NCBI RefSeq assembly: GCF_934202235.1
Contig: NZ_CAKPXS010000003.1
Span: 1-58,298 of the forward strand
Length of the DNA stretch: 58,298 nucleotides
DNA from: an uncultured Limosilactobacillus sp.
Lineage (GTDB): Bacteria; Bacillota; Bacilli; Lactobacillales; Lactobacillaceae
Direction of reading: 5' to 3'
Part shown: piece by piece, positions 43,926 to 51,154 of the stretch
How the letters are laid out: the number at the start of each line of letters is the position of its first letter
How positions within the stretch are numbered: position 1 is the first letter of the stretch
Program-made: the position numbers and the translations under genes
Notes under the pieces: model-generated
The model's input: the letters and a program-made list of their open reading frames with translations, nothing else
Told to the model about the DNA's origin: nothing
Database searches by the model: none

Positions 43926-44800
43926 ATGACGATTGAGGACTTAAGAGCGTTTGTTTATCTTTATCAGCTGCGGAGTTTTACGAAAACGGCTCAGCGGATT
44001 CACCTTTCACAGCCTGAATTATCAAAAAGAATCCATCACTTAGAAGATGAGCTTAATGTTAAACTGGTGGATACTTCCAATCGACGACGGCTAAAAATTA
44101 CGTCGGAAGGTAAGGCTGTCTATCGGCATGCTAATAAAATACTTGGTCAATATCGGCAAATGATGAATGAACTTGCCAGCTTGCGTAAGACGGTTAAGCC
44201 GAGTTTGGTGGTTGGTGCCGTCCCAATCACCGGGCAGTACGGAATCACGACACAGGTCGGTATTTACAATCAACATTTTCCGAAGGCGCAGATTCGTTTG
44301 ATCGAAAACGAAGGGGACCAGGTGTTGGAACAACTTCAACGAGGCGAAATTGATGCCGCAATTCTTCGCGATACACAAAGCGGGGAATTAAATGAATTAG
44401 AGTATAGCAGGGTTAACCTGGTGGAAGATCAACTGGTTGTGGTGATGGACTGCCACCATCCACTGGCAAAACAACGACAAGTTACCATTCAGGATCTTAA
44501 AGACGTCCCACTTGTTTCTCTTCCAGTCGGATCAGGGGTCTATGAGCCGATTGTGAAGATGATGAAGGATTGCAGTCCGATATCATTTTCCAAAGTACCC
44601 ATATTGAAACATTGCGCGAAATGTTAAAAGCGCATCAGGCCGTTTCAGTACTATTTAAACAGTCAGTGGCGCCATTTATGACAGCACAACTGGTAGGGAA
44701 GCCATTAACACCACCATTTATCAGCAAACTTCAGTTTATTTACCCACGGAAGCGGGGATCGTATCAGCTGAAACGACTAGCTGACTATCTTCATAATTGA
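43926..44800 (+). pseudogene. LysR-type regulator (TanR-like), frameshifted
   Basis: An N-terminal LysR helix-turn-helix is clear (DLRAFVYLYQLRSFTKTAQR, LSQPELSKRIHHLEDELNVKL), followed by the effector domain. Reading breaks near 44568. One frame ends KMMKDCSPIS... and stops at 44627, while the true continuation (QSDIIFQSTHIETLREMLKAHQ) is in another frame from about 44570 to 44800. The pattern fits loss of one base in the stretch AAGGATTGCAG. Rejoined, the length would be about 291 residues, normal for LysR. In L. plantarum the LysR protein TanR activates the gallate genes. ATG 43926 is taken as start because the family opens MTIEDLRAF-like; ATG 43899 lacks a ribosome site. Confidence 0.85.
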
Positions 44801-44820
44801 TGAATTAAAAAGAAAACCTC

Positions 44821-44869
44821 TCCGTATTATCAAACGGGACTCCACCCGTTATTGATAATACGGATTTTT
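44821..44869 (+). terminator. Terminator of the lpdC locus
   Basis: TCCGTATTATCAA / TTGATAATACGGA with an inner ACGGG/CCCGT helix is followed by TTTTT. Confidence 0.88.
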
Positions 44870-44886
44870 GTTAGAGAGTTTCTTAA

Positions 44887-44928
44887 ATAAAAAACCATCC
44901 CCAATACCACGTGGTATCGGGGATGGTT
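44887..44928 (-). terminator. thrS terminator
   Basis: On the minus strand AACCATCCCCGATACCAC / GTGGTATTGGGGATGGTT form a long stem and are followed by TTTTTATT. Confidence 0.88.
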
Positions 44929-44946
44929 AGTTAGTTCAGGATTAAA

Positions 44947-46752
44947 TTAATTTTCCCGGGAGTATGAAGCAATGTCGTCGAGGATTTCCTTCATGAAGTC
45001 ATCAAATGACATTTCGTTTTGTTCCTTTTCACCGTACTTCCGGACGGAAACGCCGCCGTTCTTCATTTCATCAGCACCGACAACCAGGGTGTACGGAACC
45101 TTTTGGGTTTGGCTTTCACGAATCTTGTAGCCCATCTTTTCGTTCCGGTGGTCAACAACGACACGGATGTTTGCCGCTTTCATCTTCTTGGCGATTTCTT
45201 CGGCGTATTCGCCGTGCTTGTCGTCAGAAACCGGGATAATGTGGACTTGTTCAGGTGCCAACCAAGTTGGGAACGCACCCTTGTAGATTTCGGTCAGGTA
45301 AGCCACGAACCGTTCCATCGTCCCGACAACACCACGGTGAATCATCACTGGCATGTGTTCCTTACCGTCCTTACCAACGTAAGTCAGGCCGAAGCGATCA
45401 GGCAGCATGAAGTCCAGCTGAATAGTGGACATCGTTTCTTCGTTGCCCAGGGCCGTCTTGGTTTGGATATCCAGCTTTGGACCGTAGAAGGCAGCTTCAC
45501 CTTCGGCTTCGTAGTAATCCAGGTTCAGGTCGTCCATAGCAGCCTTCAGCAGCTTCTGCGAACGTTCCCACATCTCGTCGTTAGCGTAGTACTTCTTGGT
45601 GTTCTTTGGGTCACGCAGCGACAGACGGAAGCTGTAGTCGGTGATATCGAAGTCTTCGTAAACTGACATAATCAGCTTCAAAATCTTGGCAAATTCGCTC
45701 CGAATTTGGTCGAGGGCAACGAATGTGTGGCCGTCGTTCAGCGTCATTTCACGAACCCGTTGCAGACCAGAGAGGGCCCCTGACTTTTCGTAACGGTGCA
45801 TCATCCCTAGTTCAGCGATCCGCAGCGGCAGATCACGGTAGGAACGGATGTGGTGCTTGTAAATCTGGATGTGGCTTGGGCAGTTCATTGGCCGCAGTTC
45901 CAGCATTTCACCGTCGCCCATGTCCATTGGTGGGAACATGTCGTCACGGTAGTGTTCCCAGTGACCAGAGGTCTTGTAGGCATCCAGGTTCATTAGGACA
46001 GGGGTGTAAACGTGCTTGTAGTCGTCAGCGACTTCCCGGTCGATAATGTAGCGTTCGATCGTCCGACGAATCGTGGCCCCCTTCGGCATCCAGTATGGCA
46101 GCCCGGCACCAACCTTCGGGTCAACGAAGAAGAGGTCGAGTTGGTTACCAATAACCCGGTGGTCGCGTTCACGTGCTTCCTGACGTTTCTTCAGATCTTC
46201 TTCCAGGTCAGCCTTCTTGAAGAAAGCAGTCCCGTAGATCCGTTGCAGCATCGGGTTGGATGACATCCCTTTCCAGTATGCACCGGCAACTGACAGCAGG
46301 TCGTAGTTCTTGATAATATCTGCGTAGAGCAAGATGTCAGCCTGGGCCGGAGCAACAACGCCGTTAACTTCGTACAAAACAACCTTGTCGCCATCAGCGG
46401 CTTCCTTCAGCAATTCGTGAGAGTACTGGTCGTCGCCAGCCTTAGCCAGGGCGTCGTCCAGGCTGCTTTCAACCCGTTCAACCTTGACGTCGGCCTTAAC
46501 CATCTTTTTGATTGCTGCAGCGAGTTCTGGCAGCTGGTCAACGGAAACCTGTTGGTCGTCCTTGTCGGAGTCAACGTGGAAGCCATCCTCGTCAACAACC
46601 GCTTCACCTAAACGAATACCGTCAAATTCCTGCTTCAGTGCCGCTTTCAGCAGCACTGAAGCAGTCTGCCGCAGGGCAGCCAGTGCTTCTTTGGAATCGC
46701 GGTCAACCTTTTTGACCGAACCATCTGGTGATAATAATTGTACTTGTGCCAT
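44947..46752 (-). CDS. thrS: Threonyl-tRNA synthetase lacking TGS and with dead editing domain
   Basis: It charges tRNA-Thr. The class-II core and anticodon domain are intact: zinc ligands in RPMNCPSH, HYRDDMF and VMIHRGVVG, and the C-terminal domain from TWLAPEQVHIIPV. The protein is 601 residues against about 640-645 in B. subtilis and E. coli. The N-terminal TGS domain is replaced by about 25 residues. In the N2 editing domain the HxxxH pair reads LRQTASVLL (His to Gln and Val). The segment that should contain DLCRGVH reads with Ala at the Cys and Ile at the His. So proofreading of Ser-tRNA-Thr by this enzyme is probably lost. The gene is under a T-box and opposes replication. Confidence 0.96.
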   Translation of the reverse strand: MAQVQLLSPDGSVKKVDRDSKEALAALRQTASVLLKAALKQEFDGIRLGEAVVDEDGFHVDSDKDDQQVSVDQLPELAAAIKKMVKADVKVERVESSLDDALAKAGDDQYSHELLKEAADGDKVVLYEVNGVVAPAQADILLYADIIKNYDLLSVAGAYWKGMSSNPMLQRIYGTAFFKKADLEEDLKKRQEARERDHRVIGNQLDLFFVDPKVGAGLPYWMPKGATIRRTIERYIIDREVADDYKHVYTPVLMNLDAYKTSGHWEHYRDDMFPPMDMGDGEMLELRPMNCPSHIQIYKHHIRSYRDLPLRIAELGMMHRYEKSGALSGLQRVREMTLNDGHTFVALDQIRSEFAKILKLIMSVYEDFDITDYSFRLSLRDPKNTKKYYANDEMWERSQKLLKAAMDDLNLDYYEAEGEAAFYGPKLDIQTKTALGNEETMSTIQLDFMLPDRFGLTYVGKDGKEHMPVMIHRGVVGTMERFVAYLTEIYKGAFPTWLAPEQVHIIPVSDDKHGEYAEEIAKKMKAANIRVVVDHRNEKMGYKIRESQTQKVPYTLVVGADEMKNGGVSVRKYGEKEQNEMSFDDFMKEILDDIASYSREN

Positions 46753-46775
46753 CGAAATCCTCTCCTTGTGAAAAA

Positions 46776-47019
46776 TAAAAAGTCCCCAGTACTACATCAT
46801 ATGTAGCACTAGGGACGTTGATAACTAAATCAGCGTGGTTCCACCCACATTCAGAGTATCTAAATACCCTCTCTTGGTGTGGTAACGGGTCACGGCCCGG
46901 CCACCCTTATTTCGGGCGACAAAAGCGAGGTGGTACTCCTGACGTGGTGGTTAACGGTGCTTCCAGCCACGGCACCGACTCCCTGGGTAACAACCACGCG
47001 AGGGCATGTCCTCTAATTG
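46776..47019 (-). promoter_or_regulatory. T-box riboswitch controlling thrS
   Basis: On the minus strand the leader contains the T-box sequence GGGTGGAACCACG (around 46840). It is followed by a strong terminator stem GTCCCTAGTGCTACAT / ATGTAGTACTGGGGAC (46816-46782) and a U-run (46780-46776). Stem I lies upstream with an AACCACC region that offers an ACC (Thr) specifier codon. Uncharged tRNA-Thr would stabilise the antiterminator and switch thrS on. Stem boundaries are by eye. Confidence 0.9.
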
Positions 47020-47025
47020 CTTCTC

Positions 47026-47053
47026 AGTATAGCATCGACACTAGCCGTGTCAA
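47026..47053 (-). promoter_or_regulatory. Promoter of the thrS leader
   Basis: On the minus strand TTGACA (47053-47048) and TATACT (47031-47026) with 16-bp spacing, just before the T-box leader. Confidence 0.8.
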
Positions 47054-47094
47054 GCACCAAATGAGAATTATTTAATTTAATTTTCCCAATGGGG

Positions 47095-47670
47095 CTACTG
47101 GTGTTGCTGGGTGGATTGATTATTTGCTGGCGGTTGATTGCCATTGTTGCTGCCATTGCCACCAGCTGGCTTCTGTTGTTGGCCAGTATTGCTATTGCTG
47201 TTGTTGGTTGATTGTTGTTGGTTATTGTTATTGTTCTGCTGCGGGTGTGAATCACTGCTACTTGACGGGGTAGTTTGTGTCGTCGTAGTCGTAGTAGTGG
47301 TTGTCGGTTCATCGACCGTTTCGCTAAGGGAACTTTCGCTATGGTGACGCTTGTGAGACTTCTTCTTTTTATGTTTGTGCGAACTGGACGACACGGTGGT
47401 ATTGTTATTGTCCGTGTTCACCGGGTTTTGCTGCTTAACGGCAAAGACAATGATTGTGGCCACTAAAATGACGACCAGGATGCCGAGAATGGTAAGAAAG
47501 AGGCGTTTGCCACCGTTGTGTTTGGGGGAACGGCTTGAACGCAGCCCTGTTTTGGTAGCGGCCATGTCTTCTCGTCGTTGCTGACGACCATGGCCTCCAT
47601 GGCCTCGCTTCCGGGCGGCATCGTACCGCCCTACCCGGGTATTACGGTCCGGTTGTTGATCATTATTCAT
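47095..47670 (-). CDS. Low-complexity single-pass membrane protein, function unknown
   Basis: About 191 residues. A basic cytoplasmic N-terminus (RKRGHGGHGRQQRRED) is followed by one transmembrane helix (LFLTILGILVVILVATIIVF) and then an outside portion of low complexity: Lys/His-rich (HKHKKKKSHKRHH), a Thr run, and Asn/Gln/Ser-rich repeats to the end. No catalytic domain is seen. Related lactobacillus proteins next to thrS are uncharacterised. The orientation predicts a type II topology with a flexible wall-facing arm. ATG 47670 (GAGGTG upstream) is preferred over GTG 47679. Confidence 0.6.
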   Translation of the reverse strand: MNNDQQPDRNTRVGRYDAARKRGHGGHGRQQRREDMAATKTGLRSSRSPKHNGGKRLFLTILGILVVILVATIIVFAVKQQNPVNTDNNNTTVSSSSHKHKKKKSHKRHHSESSLSETVDEPTTTTTTTTTQTTPSSSSDSHPQQNNNNNQQQSTNNSNSNTGQQQKPAGGNGSNNGNQPPANNQSTQQHQ

Positions 47671-47820
47671 CGATTTCACCTCATTAAACGGCGTATTCGA
47701 CGTCGTTAACTAATGAATGTATTATACCATGGCACACGCCACCATGAGTACTGAACTAAAATGGGGCTGTGACATAAGCCTCCCTTATCTATACTAAAAG
47801 TTAACAGGCGGTACAACAAT

Positions 47821-47915
47821 GGCCCCTAACGTTCTGGCAAAGCCGAACGCTAGGGGCCTATTATTGCTCGCCGGGGCGTGACTACGAAGTCATAAATGAC
47901 TTCTGTCACGCTCCC
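47821..47915. repeat. Two adjacent strong hairpins downstream of mntH
   Basis: The first stem is GGCCCCTA...CGTTC / GAACG...TAGGGGCC (47821-47858). The second is a long stem with GGGGCGTGAC and GAAGTCAT paired to ATGACTTC and GTCACGCTCCC (47873-47915). No clear T-run follows either on the minus strand. They could jointly terminate mntH or be a small repeat element. The rest of the 47671-47942 gap holds the -10 of the gene at 47670 (TGG-TATAAT on the minus strand near 47729) and nothing else recognised. Confidence 0.6.
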
Positions 47916-47942
47916 ATCAAACTGATTAATATTGGTCGTGTC

Positions 47943-49511
47943 TTATTTTGCTTCCTTAGCTGCTTTTTCACGTTCGGCTAAGAAGCGCTTTTCACCTTGA
48001 CGGTATTCAATAATTGTCCAAGCGAGCAGGACAACAATGAAGACGATCGTAATGTAAGCCAGGGTGTCAGCGAGAGTCTTGTTCCAAACGCCGAAGCCCT
48101 CGAAAGTTTGTGGCATGTTGTAGAGGTTCAGGCCGGTTAAGACAAGGACTGAAATCCAGCCAAGGATCTTAACTGCCTTGTTGTTCTTGAACTCACCCAT
48201 TTCCAGCTTGCTGTCAGTCATCATAATCAGCGGCAACATTGAGAATGGCAAGTCAATTGCTAGGAAGACCTGTGAGTTTTCCATCAACATGTTCAATGCT
48301 GCGTGTTGTTCCATTACACTATCACGGGCAGTGAAAGAAACACAAAGCAGAACAGGAATAATTGAAATCAAACGCGTTACCAGCCGGCGGGCCCACAGTG
48401 GCATCCGCATGTGAATGAAACCTTCCATGATAACTTGACCAGTCAAAGTCCCAGTAATCGTGGAATTTTGACCAGAAGCCAGCAGGGCAACGGCAAAGAG
48501 TGTTGCCAGCAAACCAGACTTAGCAACGGCAATGAGGATATGGTTGCTAAGCATGGAAGTGTTGTTCAAAGCATCGTAAAGACCAAAGAAACTGGAATCC
48601 TTAACGGCTCCCATCTTGAAGACGGCAACACCAACGATTAGTAACAGTGAGTTAACAACAAAAGCTAATGACAGTTGAATGTTGGAGTCCCACGTAGTGA
48701 AACGAACCGTTTGACGAACACTTTCTGGATCATCATGGTCGATTTCCCGCGTTTGGGAAATTGCTGAGTGCAGGTAAAGGTTGTGCGGCATAACCGTCGC
48801 ACCAATAATCCCCAGCGTCCCGGTTAATGGTGAAATGCCACCAACAACTGGTTGCTTGGCAATAGCCTTTGGCGATGGTACTAAGCCGGCAAAGGCAGCG
48901 CCCCAGTTAGGACGTGAGAGGATAACTTCGTACAAGAAGACAAAGAGAATAACCAGGATCAGGCAAGCAACAATTGCTTCGATCTTCCGGAACCCAATCT
49001 TAGTCAGCAGTAACAGTACCAGGACGTCAAGGACAGTAATGAAGACGGCAGGTACTAACGGAATGTGGAAGAGAAGGTTCAGTGCGATCGCCGCCCCGAT
49101 AACTTCCGCAATATCCGTCGCCATGATGGCAAATTCAGTCATGATCCATAAAACGATCCCTAAGGCTTTGCCTGTCCGGGCACGAGTAGCTTGTGCCAGG
49201 TCCATTTGAGTAACGATTCCAAGTTTAGCTGCCATGTATTGTAAGAGCATCGCGATCAAACTTGAAATCAGGATCGTTGTCATCAGTGTGTACTGGAAAC
49301 TCTGACCACCGGTAATTGAAGTTGACCAGTTACCTGGGTCCATGTAGCCGACGGCAACAAGTGCGCCGGGTCCAGAGTAAGCGAATAAGGTTCGCCAGAA
49401 GCCCTTCCCCTGTGGGACCTTAACCGTCCCGTTGATTTCCTGCAGAGACTTACCGTTAGCGTACTCGATCAAACGATGATGCTGTTTGGGCTGATTGTTT
49501 TCAGTTGCCAC
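47943..49511 (-). CDS. mntH: Nramp-family Mn2+/metal:H+ symporter MntH
   Basis: A manganese importer of about 522 residues with 11 or more helices. The family metal-binding motif DPGNW is in helix 1 (VGYMDPGNWSTS), and MATDIAEVIGAAIAL is in helix 3-4; MPHNLYLHS marks helix 6. Lactobacilli rely on Mn2+ as an antioxidant and carry several MntH paralogues. GTG 49511 is spaced best from AAAGGTGG. The promoter and a possible MntR site lie upstream, implying manganese-dependent repression. Confidence 0.94.
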   Translation of the reverse strand: MATENNQPKQHHRLIEYANGKSLQEINGTVKVPQGKGFWRTLFAYSGPGALVAVGYMDPGNWSTSITGGQSFQYTLMTTILISSLIAMLLQYMAAKLGIVTQMDLAQATRARTGKALGIVLWIMTEFAIMATDIAEVIGAAIALNLLFHIPLVPAVFITVLDVLVLLLLTKIGFRKIEAIVACLILVILFVFLYEVILSRPNWGAAFAGLVPSPKAIAKQPVVGGISPLTGTLGIIGATVMPHNLYLHSAISQTREIDHDDPESVRQTVRFTTWDSNIQLSLAFVVNSLLLIVGVAVFKMGAVKDSSFFGLYDALNNTSMLSNHILIAVAKSGLLATLFAVALLASGQNSTITGTLTGQVIMEGFIHMRMPLWARRLVTRLISIIPVLLCVSFTARDSVMEQHAALNMLMENSQVFLAIDLPFSMLPLIMMTDSKLEMGEFKNNKAVKILGWISVLVLTGLNLYNMPQTFEGFGVWNKTLADTLAYITIVFIVVLLAWTIIEYRQGEKRFLAEREKAAKEAK

Positions 49512-49547
49512 GTGTAAATCCACCTTTCTGATATGAAGTTGTCTCAG

Positions 49548-49602
49548 TTTATCAGACGAGAGTTAAACCCCGTCAAAACCTTTTTTAGGCTACCATAAAA
49601 AA
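49548..49602 (-). promoter_or_regulatory. mntH promoter and MntR-like palindrome
   Basis: On the minus strand TTGACG (49576-49571) and GATAAA (49553-49548) have 17-bp spacing. Just upstream, TTTTTTAGGCTACCATAAAAAA (49581-49602) is an imperfect palindrome resembling DtxR/MntR operators. The operator call is tentative. Confidence 0.5.
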
Positions 49603-49730
49603 TAAAGTCTTGCAAGGTAAATTTCGGGTAATAATCCCCATTGTGACGGCATCTAGCGGGGACAAATAAGTTCATAGTTTTTGCCACGGGAAAGAAACCG
49701 GTTTCGCGTTGATAAACCCGCGATAATAAT

Positions 49731-49759
49731 TTGTTAATCGAACATCTGTTCGCTATAAT
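49731..49759 (+). promoter_or_regulatory. SOS (LexA) box inside the promoter of the Y-family polymerase
   Basis: CGAACATCTGTTCG (49739-49752) is a perfect CGAAC-N4-GTTCG LexA box. It lies between TTGTTA (49731-49736) and TATAAT (49754-49759), which have exactly 17-bp spacing. LexA would block the promoter until DNA damage. Confidence 0.92.
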
Positions 49760-49778
49760 AAATAGCGAGGTGGGGATG

Positions 49779-51068
49779 ATGGATTATTCAAGAGAGCCGC
49801 ACGGCCTGTTCTTCATGATTGATAATAAGTCGTTTTACGCGAGCGTGGAGTGTGTTGCCCGGGGACTAAACCCGTTACAGGCGGCGTTGATTGTGATGTC
49901 AGAGACGAAGAATACGGGACGGGGGTTGGTACTAGCAGCCTCCCCGATGGCTAAGAAGCAATTTAAGATCAGTAACGTGGACCGGGCATACGAGGTGCCT
50001 GATGATCCACGATTAATGGTGGTGCCGCCACGAATGAACCTTTATATCAAGAAGAACTTGGCTATTAACCAGATTTTTCGGGGGTTTGCGGCTGGGGCAC
50101 AGTGCTGCCCTTATTCAATTGACGAAACAATTATTGATATGACCCATTCCTGGCGACTTTTCGGGAAGACGCCTGACGAGGTAGCGCGGCGGATTCAACG
50201 GGCGGTCTACCAGCGACTGGGGCTTTACGTTACGGTAGGCATTGGTCAGAATCCTGTCCAGGCAAAACTAGCCTTAGACCTCTTTGCTAAACACAGTCCA
50301 AATCTGCGGGGGCACCTGTCATATCAGAATTTTGCATCGATGGTTTGGCCGATTACTGATCTGACGAAAATCTGGAGTATTGGTCAGCGGACAGCGGCGC
50401 ACCTGTCTCACTATGGAATTCACTCGCTGGGCGACCTCGCCAGATCTAACCCTTATTGGATTGGCAGCCAGATGGGAGTGATTGGCAAGCAACTTTACGC
50501 CCTGGCGTGGGGAATTGATCGGAGCAAACTGGGTGCGTACTTGCCAGCACGTGAGCGAAGCTGGAGCAATTCCCAGGTGCTTCCCCGCGACTACCATTGC
50601 GAAGAAGAGATTGCGGTAGTAATTAAAGAAATTGGCCAGCAGGTGACGTCACGAATGCGTCACCATGGTGAAGCAGCCGGTGAGGTGGGGCTTTCAGTCG
50701 GTTTTTCGGGGTATACCGCGGGGCGGAGTGGTTTTGCTCGCCATCACCGGATTGCGACGACGGCCGACAGTCGAGAAATAGTTGAAGAACTCTTATTAAT
50801 GTTTAAACAGGGGTGGCAAGGGGAGACGGTCCGCAATATCGCAGTGAGCCTGGGCAGGTTAAGCCGGGCAAGTGGCCAGCAGCTTTCACTGTTCTCGCCG
50901 CCGCAAAAACAGGTTAAGCAGTATCAATTCGACCAGTTAGTTGACCAGCTACGTGATAGGTTTGGACCGACTGCCGTTTTTTATGGTAACAGTTTAAAGC
51001 GGGGCGGGACGATGCTTGAGCGATCTGGACTCGTTGGCGGCCACAACGGTGGTAATAGTTTTGAATAA
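49779..51068 (+). CDS. Y-family (UmuC-like) translesion DNA polymerase
   Basis: An error-prone DNA polymerase of about 429 residues. The catalytic motifs are FFMIDNKSFYASVE and CPYSIDETIIDM. The thumb helix-hairpin region is IWSIGQRTAAHL, and the little-finger domain follows. It has no UmuD partner nearby; Gram-positive UmuC/UvrX-type polymerases act alone or with clamp binding (a QLSLF clamp-like motif at QQLSLFSPP, about residue 385). The ORF extends upstream to 49731, but that would put the start in the promoter, so ATG 49779 after GAGGTGGGG is chosen. SOS-inducible. Confidence 0.92.
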   Translation: MDYSREPHGLFFMIDNKSFYASVECVARGLNPLQAALIVMSETKNTGRGLVLAASPMAKKQFKISNVDRAYEVPDDPRLMVVPPRMNLYIKKNLAINQIFRGFAAGAQCCPYSIDETIIDMTHSWRLFGKTPDEVARRIQRAVYQRLGLYVTVGIGQNPVQAKLALDLFAKHSPNLRGHLSYQNFASMVWPITDLTKIWSIGQRTAAHLSHYGIHSLGDLARSNPYWIGSQMGVIGKQLYALAWGIDRSKLGAYLPARERSWSNSQVLPRDYHCEEEIAVVIKEIGQQVTSRMRHHGEAAGEVGLSVGFSGYTAGRSGFARHHRIATTADSREIVEELLLMFKQGWQGETVRNIAVSLGRLSRASGQQLSLFSPPQKQVKQYQFDQLVDQLRDRFGPTAVFYGNSLKRGGTMLERSGLVGGHNGGNSFE

Positions 51069-51154
51069 GTGAAGGTAAAAAGTAGTCAAATTCTGCCGAT
51101 CAATGGTATGATCACTAGGGATTACTGTGTGCTGGTTGGAAATGAGGTGCTACG

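Noticed and set aside
45019..45666. A 215-codon open frame opposite thrS
   Set aside because: Antisense shadow; the thrS frame has full family similarity and proper signals.
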